From: CAG-791 sp963650385
Lineage (GTDB): Bacteria; Bacillota; Clostridia; Lachnospirales; Lachnospiraceae
Direction of reading: 5' to 3'
Length of the DNA stretch: 64,000 nucleotides
NCBI GenBank assembly: GCA_963650385.1
Contig: CAVJLL010000008.1
Location: 1-64,000, forward strand
Shown here: piece by piece, positions 1 to 7,573 of the stretch
Position numbering within the stretch: position 1 is the stretch's first letter
How the letters are laid out: each line of letters opens with the position of its first letter
Position numbers and translations under genes: made by a program
The notes under the pieces: generated by a model
Told to the model about the DNA's origin: nothing
What the model saw: the letters and a program-made list of their open reading frames with translations, nothing else
The model's database searches: none

Positions 1-60
1 TTGGCCAGCCACATCGAGGATTTGCGAAGCAAATTCGAGATGTGGGCTGAATAGTTACAG
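1..60 (-). repeat. Dispersed palindromic repeat, family A (copy 1)
   Basis: The reverse complement of this stretch aligns over 60 bases with 37756-37815 with about eight differences. The core is an imperfect hairpin around TTTGCTTCGCAAA. The left end is cut by the window edge, so the true length is unknown. It lies just downstream of the hpf stop codon. Confidence 0.75.
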
Positions 61-585
61 ATCCGGCTCGATCAGGCCATAGGTTCCGCCTTTTCTCTTG
101 TACACCACATTCAGCTGCTCCGTCTCTGCATTGCAGAACAGATAGAAGTCATGTCCCAGAAGCTCCATTTCCAGGCAGGCATCCTCCGGATACATCGGCT
201 TCATATCAAACTGCTTGCGGCGGGAGATGCGGATCTCCTCCTCCGGCAGATAATCCTGATCCAGAAATTCCTGGCGGAATGCATTTCCCGGATCCTGGTG
301 CCGGTCAACGATCTTGTTCTTATACTTCTTGAGCTGACGCTCAATCACTTCCTCAACCAGATCAAGGCTGATGTACATGTCATTGCTGACCTGCTCCGAA
401 CGGATGATTCCGTCCCGCACCGGAATGGTGACCTCAATTCTCTGGCGGTCCTTCTCCACACTCAGCGTCACACGGACCTGCGTTTCCGGTGAAAAGAACC
501 GATCCAGCTTATCCAGCTTGCTGCGGATTGCACTGTCCAGTCCCTCGGTTACCTCTACGTTCTTCCCCACAATCGTATACTTCAT
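55..585 (-). CDS. hpf: Long-form ribosome hibernation promoting factor
   Basis: A 176-residue protein that dimerises 70S ribosomes into inactive 100S particles in stationary phase. Residues 1-100 are the HPF/RaiA (S30AE) domain, beginning MKYTIVGKNVEVTEGL. A short linker (about 100-118) leads to the conserved C-terminal dimerisation domain (about 119-174, with RRKQFDMKPMYPEDACLEME and VVYKRKGGTYGLIEPDL). Length and two-domain layout match the long HPF of Bacillota, not the short enterobacterial form. The ATG at 585 has a G-rich site (GGGGTATAC) just upstream. It appears monocistronic, and the repeat at 1-60 overlaps its 3' end. Confidence 0.95.
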   Translation of the reverse strand: MKYTIVGKNVEVTEGLDSAIRSKLDKLDRFFSPETQVRVTLSVEKDRQRIEVTIPVRDGIIRSEQVSNDMYISLDLVEEVIERQLKKYKNKIVDRHQDPGNAFRQEFLDQDYLPEEEIRISRRKQFDMKPMYPEDACLEMELLGHDFYLFCNAETEQLNVVYKRKGGTYGLIEPDL

Positions 586-727
586 GTATACCCCTTTCTG
601 CCGGAATTCCGGACGGAAACCGGCGGTTGGTTTTATTGTCTATATTTTACCATGTTCAGCAGGGAAGATTCTAAAAAAAGTGTAACAATTGTGCATCCAT
701 TCACAAGATCGCCGCCGGCAGCCTTCC

Positions 728-1351
728 TTAGTCTTCCTTCGGAAGCCGTGAGCGGATGTAGCTTTCCATGACATCTGCAACGCGGCTTCGCCCGATTCTG
801 GCGCTGTTGAGCATCATGTCGTAGTTCGCCGGATTCTTCCAGCGGTGTCCCGTGTAATACTCATAGTAGTCTTTGCGGTAGCGGTTGGTACGCTTCACCT
901 GACGCTCTGCCTGGGCGTAGGGAATTGCCAGACGATCCTCGATTTCATGGATGCACACATCCTCCGGCGCATCCACAAAAAAGCGAAATACATTCTTCGT
1001 ATCTCCCAGGACGTAATCCGCGCACTTTCCAACGATGACACACGATTCCGTCAGGGCAAGATATCGTATGATCTCCGCCTGGAAATTAAACAGACTTCTG
1101 TCCGAGAGAAAATCCTTATCCTGCGGAGAAATCTTCATGATCTCCTTCGGTGTCTGCCGCAGCATTCCCTGAAACAGCTGGCGGCGCAGCTTCTCATTCT
1201 TTTCATAGAAGAAACTCTGGTGAATGCCGCTCGCCTCCGAAGCCATATCCAGAATTTCATTCTCGTAGCAGGCAATGCCGAACCGTCTTGCCAGCTCCAC
1301 TCCGGCAGATTTTCCGCCGCTTCCGTAACTCCTTGCAATTGTAATAACCAT
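728..1351 (-). CDS. Cytidylate-kinase-like family protein
   Basis: A 207-residue P-loop protein of the cytidylate kinase-like family (Pfam Cytidylate_kin2 type). The N-terminus carries ITIARSYGSGGKSAG, the glycine-rich phosphate-binding loop of this family in which GSGG replaces the usual GxxGxGK. The middle is rich in Arg/Lys/Tyr (VKRTNRYRKDYYEYYTGHRW), also typical. These proteins are common in Clostridia but their substrate is not firmly established, so CMP phosphorylation should not be assumed; true Cmk is usually encoded elsewhere. RBS GGAGGGAAAT precedes the ATG at 1351. Confidence 0.85.
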   Translation of the reverse strand: MVITIARSYGSGGKSAGVELARRFGIACYENEILDMASEASGIHQSFFYEKNEKLRRQLFQGMLRQTPKEIMKISPQDKDFLSDRSLFNFQAEIIRYLALTESCVIVGKCADYVLGDTKNVFRFFVDAPEDVCIHEIEDRLAIPYAQAERQVKRTNRYRKDYYEYYTGHRWKNPANYDMMLNSARIGRSRVADVMESYIRSRLPKED

Positions 1352-1364
1352 ATTTCCCTCCTAT

Positions 1365-1484
1365 GCCGCTGTTTTGCAGCGGCAGCCTGAGGAGAATTTC
1401 GCGAAGGCGAATTCTCCGATGCGAGAGTGTCATATCCGAAGGATATGACACTCTTAACAGGAGCATGCGCTATCAAGCGCATGC
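1365..1484. repeat. Cluster of four consecutive hairpin palindromes
   Basis: Four separate inverted repeats fill the gap between urtE and the kinase-like gene: 1365-1383 (7-bp stem, GCCGCTG/CAGCGGC), 1391-1417 (about 11 bp with one bulge), 1424-1454 (14-bp perfect stem, loop GAA) and 1463-1484 (8-bp stem GCATGCGC/GCGCATGC). None is followed by a clear T-run on either strand, so they are not standard terminators. They may block 3' exonucleases at the end of the long urt mRNA or be REP-like elements. Confidence 0.7.
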
Positions 1485-1491
1485 GAGTGTA

Positions 1492-2190
1492 TTAAACAGA
1501 AAGATATTTCCTTACCAGTTCCTCGTCCAGCTCCTCCATCTGTCCAGAGGCCACCACAGTTCCTTTCTGCAGGATCACAAACTTCTCCGCAAGCCTCCTT
1601 GCAAATTTCAGATTCTGTTCCACAACTGCAATGGTAATGCCTGTTTCCTCTGCAATCTTGCGCAGCGTATCCGCGATCTCCATGACCACGTTCGGCTGAA
1701 TGCCCTCTGTCGGCTCATCCAGAAGGATCATCCGCGGCTCACCCATAAGGCACCTTGCCAGCGCCAGCTGCTGCTGGAGTCCTCCGGACAGCACGCCGCC
1801 GTTCCGCTCCATATGCACCTTCAGCGCCGGAAAATATCCGAGAACCCATTCCTTTCTGGCTGCTGCATCCACCGAAGGATGTCCCATCGCCCCCAGCTCC
1901 AGATTCTCGTTCACCGTGAGGTACGGGATGATCTCTCTCCCCTGCGGAACGTATCCGAGCCCGGTCTGCGAGCGGCGGAAGGTTCTGACCTTTGTGATAT
2001 TCTCTCCGTCAAAATGAATTTCTCCGGAGCTCACCGGCAGTATTCCCATGCAGCTCTTGAGAAACGTTGTCTTTCCCACGCCGTTCCGGCCCAGGATCGC
2101 CATCCTCTCGCCGTCCGCTATGGTCATCGAAAGATCCTGGATCACACGGCTCTTTCCATAGGACACATTGACTTTCACTGCTTCAAACAT
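1492..2190 (-). CDS. urtE: UrtE-type ABC transporter ATPase
   Basis: A 232-residue ATPase, the last gene of the amidohydrolase/Urt operon, predicted to drive import with UrtD. It shows Walker A GRNGVGKT, the signature LSGGLQQQLALAR and Walker B ILLDEPTEGIQPN. The GYVPQGREI motif and the phrase EGIQPN are characteristic of UrtE. The signature has Leu where most relatives have Gln (LSGGQ). I start at ATG 2190 (MFEAVKVNVSYG), which aligns with family N-termini and has GAAAGAGAAG upstream; a start at 2265 would add 25 unrelated residues. The transported substrate may not be urea (see the amidohydrolases). Confidence 0.88.
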   Translation of the reverse strand: MFEAVKVNVSYGKSRVIQDLSMTIADGERMAILGRNGVGKTTFLKSCMGILPVSSGEIHFDGENITKVRTFRRSQTGLGYVPQGREIIPYLTVNENLELGAMGHPSVDAAARKEWVLGYFPALKVHMERNGGVLSGGLQQQLALARCLMGEPRMILLDEPTEGIQPNVVMEIADTLRKIAEETGITIAVVEQNLKFARRLAEKFVILQKGTVVASGQMEELDEELVRKYLSV

Positions 2191-2298
2191 AGTCTTCTCT
2201 TTCTTCCGCAGCATATCTGCGGTTCCTTCGAACATCGCCTTTCCATAATCTGCCCGGCCGCGCATTGCGTGCCGGGCAGCACTTTTCCAGGAAATGCA

Positions 2299-3051
2299 TC
2301 AGCTTTCCTTCAGATACACCGCAACAACCTCCGGGTTCTCGGTGATTTCATCCATAGTGCCTTCTGCCAGAACCTTTCCGTAATTGAGTACCGTCACGTA
2401 TTCGGCCACCTGGCGGACAAAATCCATGTCATGCTCCACCACGATCAGCGTGTGCTTGCCCTTCATGTGCTTGATCATCTCACCCGTTTTATAGGTTTCT
2501 GTCGCCGTCATGCCGGCCGTCGGCTCGTCCAGAATAATGAGCCGCGGATCCTGGGCAATCACCATGCCGATCTCCAGCCACTGTCTCTGTCCGTGCGACA
2601 GATCACAGGCCATGAAATCTGCATAATCCTCCAGATCAATCTGCTGCAGAATGTCCTTCACCTTGTCGGAGAAGGCGGAATCCCTGCGGAACCAAAGGCA
2701 CCGGGCCAAAGAGGAATATCCGTTCATCGCAATTTCGATGTTCTCTCTCACCGTCATATTGTCGAAGACATTCGGACCCTGGAACTTGCGTCCGATGTGA
2801 TACCGTCCCGTGATCTCCGTCGTTGTTTTGCCGGTGATATCTGTCCCGTCGTACACAATCCGGCCGTGCGTCGGCGTTGTTTTGCCGGTTACAAGGTCCA
2901 TAAAGGTCGTCTTCCCGGCGCCGTTGGGACCGATGATCACGCGAAGCTCGCCGTCATAAATCTTCATATTGACATCCGTCAGCGCCTGGAATCCGTTGAA
3001 TTCCACGGAAAGCTTCTGAATATCCAGAAGAACCTTACGTTCATCACTCAT
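2299..3051 (-). CDS. urtD: UrtD-type ABC transporter ATPase
   Basis: A 250-residue ATPase. Walker A is GPNGAGKT, the signature LSHGQRQWLEIGM and Walker B LIILDEPTAGM; LSHGQ.QWLEIGM and the C-terminal VVEHDM.FV are hallmarks of UrtD within the branched-chain/amide (HAAT) transporter group. The start at 3051 (MSDERKVLLDIQ) has AAGGAGG seven bases upstream and overlaps the end of urtC by eight bases, so the two are probably translationally coupled. About 110 bases separate it from urtE. It works at the inner face of the membrane with UrtB, UrtC and UrtE. Confidence 0.9.
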   Translation of the reverse strand: MSDERKVLLDIQKLSVEFNGFQALTDVNMKIYDGELRVIIGPNGAGKTTFMDLVTGKTTPTHGRIVYDGTDITGKTTTEITGRYHIGRKFQGPNVFDNMTVRENIEIAMNGYSSLARCLWFRRDSAFSDKVKDILQQIDLEDYADFMACDLSHGQRQWLEIGMVIAQDPRLIILDEPTAGMTATETYKTGEMIKHMKGKHTLIVVEHDMDFVRQVAEYVTVLNYGKVLAEGTMDEITENPEVVAVYLKES

Positions 3052-4126
3052 GGCCGGCCTCCTTCTGCAGCAAAGCCTCCTTGCGTCTGGCATCCCTTGC
3101 CTTCTGCTGGTACTGAATCAGTTCGCCGATAATTCCCTTCGGAATCAGGAATACAATGAGCAGGATGATGATTCCCAGCACCAGCTTCCAGTACTGTGCA
3201 AAATCCGTCGAAATCCCGGAGAACACGTTGTTCAGTATAGTCTCTGCCACCTGCAGCACCAGTGTTCCCACCATGGCACCGGTCAGGTTGCCTCTTCCTC
3301 CGACGGCAACCCATACGAGAACCGTCGTCGAGAGTGTAATTCCGACCGCCGAGGAATTGATGCTGCCCTGTGTTCTGGCATACAGCACGCCGCCAAGCCC
3401 GGCAATCATGCCCGATACCGCATAGATCATGAGCTTGAATTCCGACACCTTAAAGCCAAGGAACGTCAGCCTTGCTTCGTTTTCCCGTACGGCCTGAAGA
3501 ACCTTGCCGAGTCTGGAATTGGTCAGCGCAAGGCACAGCAGATAGATGCCGACCAGAAAGGCCAGTACCACAAAGTAAAACTGCTGATCCGTAAAATGGC
3601 GGGAAGAATCATCGGAAATCACCGTGCGTGAAACCAGAGAAATTCCGCTGTTGCCGTGGGTGTACTTGCTCTGGTTGATGACAAAAAGCTCCGCAACGCC
3701 CGACAGCGCCATGGTGATCAGCGAAAAGAACACACCCTGAATTCTTCCGGTGAACATGAAAAATCCGATAATCAGTGACAAAACACCCGGCACCAGGAGT
3801 GCCATGATGAATGCCCCGGCCGGGGAGGACAGCGGTGCAAGGAACCACGGAAGCGTTTCAAATTCCATCCAGTCCGCGCCATTGCAGTAGGCACTGCAGA
3901 TGCCGACCATGTATCCTCCTGCGCCGAACAGAAGGCTGTGTCCCATGCTCATCAGTCCGGTATAGCCCCACAAAAGGTCCAGCGAGAGGGCGAAAATCAT
4001 GTACGCCATGATTCCCGTCATGACATACACCCAGTACTTTCCGGAAAAGAGCGGGAACAGCAGCAGAAAAACGAGCAGTCCCGCATCGATCAGACGATTG
4101 ACCGGGAGCTTATGCAGCAGCTTCAT
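3044..4126 (-). CDS. urtC: UrtC-type ABC transporter permease
   Basis: A 360-residue membrane protein with about ten hydrophobic segments, of the LivM/UrtC family. Conserved features include LDLLWGYTGLMSMGHSLLFG near residues 48-68 and the EAA-like VRENEARLTFLGFKVSEFKL region. Start ATG 4126 follows AAAGGAGGTAGGCT and lies three bases after the urtB stop codon. The C-terminus is basic and cytoplasmic (YQQKARDARRKEALLQKEAG). It pairs with UrtB to form the channel. Confidence 0.9.
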   Translation of the reverse strand: MKLLHKLPVNRLIDAGLLVFLLLFPLFSGKYWVYVMTGIMAYMIFALSLDLLWGYTGLMSMGHSLLFGAGGYMVGICSAYCNGADWMEFETLPWFLAPLSSPAGAFIMALLVPGVLSLIIGFFMFTGRIQGVFFSLITMALSGVAELFVINQSKYTHGNSGISLVSRTVISDDSSRHFTDQQFYFVVLAFLVGIYLLCLALTNSRLGKVLQAVRENEARLTFLGFKVSEFKLMIYAVSGMIAGLGGVLYARTQGSINSSAVGITLSTTVLVWVAVGGRGNLTGAMVGTLVLQVAETILNNVFSGISTDFAQYWKLVLGIIILLIVFLIPKGIIGELIQYQQKARDARRKEALLQKEAGHE

Positions 4127-4129
4127 AGC

Positions 4130-4999
4130 CTACCTCCTTTCCTTTGGTGTAAACAGACCTTCCGGCTTGAGCCGGACCACAACAATAACAAACAAGAGCA
4201 CGATAATCTGCGCCGTAACGGAATCCGAGAAGCCGCTGATCCCCGAGATCGCCTCCTGGATGATGAATGAGGAAGCCACGGTGCCCGCAAGAGAGGACAC
4301 GCCGCCCATAACCACGTTCATAAAGGTATTGGTCAGCCAGCTGTCTCCGAGTGTATAGGTAACGGCAGAGAGCGGTGCAATGGCTGCACCGGCAAGACCG
4401 GCCAGTCCCATTCCATGGGAAAAGGTGATGGTATCCACCTTTCTCGTATCGATGCCAAGGCATTCCGTCATCGTCCGATTCTGGGTGGTGGATCGTATTT
4501 TGCGTCCCATGGACGTTTTGTTGATAAAGAGCACGGTTCCGGCCAGTGCCAGAACGGCGACCGCGCTGATAATCAGGCGATACGCTTCCACATAGAAGGG
4601 CCCGATGTACAGCACCGTGCTGATGGGGTAGGAAACCTGCTTGTAGCTCTTGCCGAAGAGGATCAGCGCAAGCTGATTCAGGATGATGGAAATCGCGTAG
4701 GTTGCCAGGAGCGTCTCCGCCATCTTGCCGTAAAAATGGCAGATGACGGTTTTCTCAATGACAACGCCCAGCAAAAAGCTGATAGCATACGCCAGCACCA
4801 GCGTCAATCCAAACGGAATTCCCAGCACCTGGTACAGGTAATAACAGATGTAAGCGCCCAGCATCAGCATGGAGGTGTGCGCCAGATTGACCACCTTCAT
4901 ATATCCCATGATGATCACCAGTCCGAGACTGGTCAGCAGAAGGATAAAGGAGCTGCTGATGCCGGAAATCAGGAGCTGACCGAACAGTTCAGCGTTCAT
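4130..4999 (-). CDS. urtB: UrtB-type ABC transporter permease
   Basis: A 289-residue permease of the LivH/UrtB family with about eight membrane segments. Typical motifs are GLVIIMGYMKVVNLAHTSML near the N-terminus and RSTTQNRTMTECLGIDT in the cytoplasmic loop that contacts the ATPases. It is the shorter Firmicutes-type form, without the long N-terminal extension of cyanobacterial UrtB. I prefer ATG 4999 (MNAELFGQLL) because GGGAGG lies five bases upstream; the alternative GTG at 5005 overlaps that ribosome binding site. Confidence 0.9.
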   Translation of the reverse strand: MNAELFGQLLISGISSSFILLLTSLGLVIIMGYMKVVNLAHTSMLMLGAYICYYLYQVLGIPFGLTLVLAYAISFLLGVVIEKTVICHFYGKMAETLLATYAISIILNQLALILFGKSYKQVSYPISTVLYIGPFYVEAYRLIISAVAVLALAGTVLFINKTSMGRKIRSTTQNRTMTECLGIDTRKVDTITFSHGMGLAGLAGAAIAPLSAVTYTLGDSWLTNTFMNVVMGGVSSLAGTVASSFIIQEAISGISGFSDSVTAQIIVLLFVIVVVRLKPEGLFTPKERR

Positions 5000-5010
5000 A
5001 GACACCTCCC

Positions 5011-6228
5011 TTATTCTACCGGGATGGGAGCGATGGAATCCTCCGACTCATACACAACCGCAATGGAGCCATCCTCCTGTACCTGACCGATTCTGGCCTT
5101 TACGGAGATGTGATGTGTCTCAGGATCGACCTTAATGGTTCCCTGCGGAGCGTCGAACTCCAGGTTGTCGAAGTTGCTGAGGATGTTGGCAGTTGTGATA
5201 TCATCACCGCACTTTTCAAGAGACATTGCCAGGAGCTTCACGGCATCGTAGGTTGCTTCGCCGACGGCCGTCACAGCCTTAGCCTTATCCTCGCCGAACT
5301 TCTCGCCGTATGCTGTCAGGAACTTCTTGTTCGCATCCGAATCGATGGAGTTAAAGTAGTTCACCGATGCATAGGTTCCGACAGCTGCATCGCCGAGCGC
5401 CGTAGAGAAGGACTCATCCATGATGAAGGATGCAATGGTGTACTTGTCAGAGAGTCCTGCTGCCGCAAACTGCGTATAGAAGGAGGTGCCGGAATCGCCG
5501 TTGAGGTTCGCGTAGATCACGCAGCCCTCATCGCCGCAGGCGCTCTTGATCTTGGTCAGGATATCGGAAAACTGCGTGGTGTCCGAGGGAACCAGCTCAT
5601 CGCCGACGATGGTGCCGCCGAGCTTCTCAATGGCTGCCTTTGCCTGCTTGTTGATGCCGGAGGCGTAGGTGGTATCCGTTCCGATCAGATAGAAGTTGTG
5701 CGAAACGTTCTCGTACAGCCACGGAACGAACAGATCGCCCTGCTGGTTCGGAACGGCACCGGTGTAAATCACGTGATCATTGGGCTCCTCGCCTTCATAG
5801 AAGGTCGGATAGATCAGCGGAATGTCGTTCTCGTCCACAACCGGCTCCATCGCAACGCGGGCAGAAGACATATAGGGGCCCACGATAGCCGTCACCTCAT
5901 CCTGCATGATCAGCTCTCTTGTTACCTTCACCGCCGTGTCGGCATCCGATGCGTAATCCTTCACAACGTATTCCAGCTGTTTGCCGTTGACGCCGCCGTC
6001 CGCATTGATCTCATCAATGGCCAGCTGCGCGCAGTTGGTCATGCTCTCCTCGGTGATGGCGGTTGCGCCGGTCAGAGAGAAAACACCGCCGATCTTGATG
6101 GTGTCTGCAGAAGAGGTTCCCTCGCCGCCCGCTCCGCAGCCGGCCAACGCTCCCGAGCCCAGAAGCGCAGCCGCCGCAATCGCGGTAATCCTCGCCGTCA
6201 TTGATCTTCCTTTGATTTCCTTTTTCAT
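5011..6228 (-). CDS. urtA: UrtA-type solute-binding lipoprotein
   Basis: A 405-residue extracellular solute-binding protein of the Peripla_BP_5 (amide/urea/branched-chain amino acid) family. It has a lipoprotein signal peptide with lipobox LAGC (Cys at about 31). The mature domain contains IGGVFSLTGATAITEESMTN and NFYLIGTDTTYASGINKQAK, which match the AmiC/UrtA subgroup (FYLIGTDY-type motif) better than LivJ. RBS AAGGAGAAATGTT precedes ATG 6228. The ligand is unknown; because two deaminase-type hydrolases lie directly upstream in the same operon and no urease is present, a nucleobase or other ureido/amide compound is plausible. Symbol given by family membership, not by proven substrate. Confidence 0.85.
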   Translation of the reverse strand: MKKEIKGRSMTARITAIAAAALLGSGALAGCGAGGEGTSSADTIKIGGVFSLTGATAITEESMTNCAQLAIDEINADGGVNGKQLEYVVKDYASDADTAVKVTRELIMQDEVTAIVGPYMSSARVAMEPVVDENDIPLIYPTFYEGEEPNDHVIYTGAVPNQQGDLFVPWLYENVSHNFYLIGTDTTYASGINKQAKAAIEKLGGTIVGDELVPSDTTQFSDILTKIKSACGDEGCVIYANLNGDSGTSFYTQFAAAGLSDKYTIASFIMDESFSTALGDAAVGTYASVNYFNSIDSDANKKFLTAYGEKFGEDKAKAVTAVGEATYDAVKLLAMSLEKCGDDITTANILSNFDNLEFDAPQGTIKVDPETHHISVKARIGQVQEDGSIAVVYESEDSIAPIPVE

Positions 6229-6261
6229 AACATTTCTCCTTCTGCCGCAGCTGCGGCCCTG

Positions 6262-7533
6262 TTAAAACGCAACCTCCGCCTTTACAGGCTCTTTCGCTGA
6301 AACGAGATTCCCGTTGTGGACGGATAAGAGCACCGGGCTCTGAAAGCGGAACACCTGAAAATCATCCGCGCCATCCAGAATGAGAAAGCTCGCCGGCTTC
6401 CCAACTTCAATTCCGTAATGGTCCTCGATGCACAAATTCCTTGCACCGTTGGACGAAATAAAATCCAGGCAATGGCTCAGATCCTGGTATCCGGTCATAT
6501 GCTCCACATGCATTCCCATCTCGAGAACCCGCAAAAGATTCCCGACACCCGGCTGGTACCAGGGGTCATAGATAGAATCCTGTCCCAGCGCGACATTCAG
6601 TCCGGCCTGCGAAAGCTCCCGGATTCTCGTGATTCCACGACGCTTTGGATACGTATCAAAGCGGCCGTCCAGCGAGGTACTCGCCGTCGGGCAGGAATTG
6701 AACCGGATTCCCGATTCCTTCAGCGCCCGCAGGAGCTTGGTAAAATACGCGTCGTTGTAGGAGCCGGTCGCGCATGTATGGGCCGCCACCGTCCGGGATC
6801 CCATCTCCCGCTTCCAGGCCTCTGCCGCCATCACCTCCAGGTATCTGGTGACGCCGTCGTCAATCTCATCGCAGTGAACATCAATCATGCGGTCGTAGTG
6901 CTCTGCAAGATCAAAAACAAACTGCAGGGATTCCACGCCCAGCTCTCTGGAAAATTCATAGTGCGGAATGCCGCCGACACAGTCCATGCCCGCTTCCATC
7001 GCACGCGTCATCAATTCCTTCCCGCCGCGGAAGCTGCAGATTCCGTTCTGCGGAAAGGCAACCGTCTGGATCTCAATGAGATCCTTCATATCCTCCTTCA
7101 AAAGCTGCAGTGCTTCTACGCCCTTAAAGGAGGTCTCGGTCACATCCACATGGGTCCGGACGAACTGTACGCCGTACTCCGCCATCATGCGCAGCGCAGC
7201 CTTCGCGCGGTCATAGATTTCAGAAACCACCAACGGCTGCGTGGTTTTGTATTCGTCCCAGGTCGTGATGCCCTCAAACAGCGTTCCCGACATGTTGAAA
7301 TGCGGAATTCCGGCTGTCATGACACAGTCCAGATGAATGTGCGGCTCAACAAAGGGCGGCATCAGCATCCGTCCCTGCGCATCGTAGGCATCCTCCGGTG
7401 TCTCCTGACTCTCACTGGGCACGATGGCCGCAAAACGGCCATCCTCCACGAACACATCGGAGAGGCCCTGCCTCCCGCGCACCCGTGCGTTTTTGATAAC
7501 ACCGGGCGCCTTTTTCAGCGCTTTTTCTGCCAT
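6262..7533 (-). CDS. Cytosine-deaminase-type amidohydrolase (paralogue 1)
   Basis: A 423-residue member of the CodA branch of the amidohydrolase superfamily, which hydrolytically deaminates pyrimidines with one metal ion. Metal and catalytic motifs are present: VEPHIHLD, VAFPQNG, DVHCDEIDD, AAHTCA and LGQDSIYDPW. Aligned by eye with E. coli CodA (FGHDDVFDPWYPLG), the metal Asp313 is kept but Asp314 is Ser and His312 is Gln. In the CodA literature loss of Asp314 marks enzymes that accept 5-methylcytosine. CodA's PQEG is PQNG here. I start at ATG 7533 (MAEKALKKAPGV), which has GGAGGAAGGAT upstream. It lies 40 bases after paralogue 2 and 33 bases before urtA. Close alternatives are creatinine or isoguanine deamination. 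Confidence 0.85.
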   Translation of the reverse strand: MAEKALKKAPGVIKNARVRGRQGLSDVFVEDGRFAAIVPSESQETPEDAYDAQGRMLMPPFVEPHIHLDCVMTAGIPHFNMSGTLFEGITTWDEYKTTQPLVVSEIYDRAKAALRMMAEYGVQFVRTHVDVTETSFKGVEALQLLKEDMKDLIEIQTVAFPQNGICSFRGGKELMTRAMEAGMDCVGGIPHYEFSRELGVESLQFVFDLAEHYDRMIDVHCDEIDDGVTRYLEVMAAEAWKREMGSRTVAAHTCATGSYNDAYFTKLLRALKESGIRFNSCPTASTSLDGRFDTYPKRRGITRIRELSQAGLNVALGQDSIYDPWYQPGVGNLLRVLEMGMHVEHMTGYQDLSHCLDFISSNGARNLCIEDHYGIEVGKPASFLILDGADDFQVFRFQSPVLLSVHNGNLVSAKEPVKAEVAF

Positions 7534-7573
7534 ATCCTTCCTCCTTCTGAACAGAGCGTTTATTCTCGCAAAT

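Noticed and set aside
1365..1484. CRISPR-like array
   Set aside because: The units are four different inverted repeats, not regularly spaced direct repeats, and no cas gene is present.
1363..3132. Long plus-strand open reading frame opposite the urtE/urtD genes
   Set aside because: It runs antisense through two clear ATPase genes, has no ribosome binding site and a composition rich in His, Arg and Cys typical of a reverse-frame shadow.
1492..6228. Urea uptake for urease
   Set aside because: The transporter family fits, but no urease subunit or accessory gene is in the window and the operon begins with two pyrimidine-deaminase-type enzymes. Urea transport cannot be excluded, but it is not supported by context.
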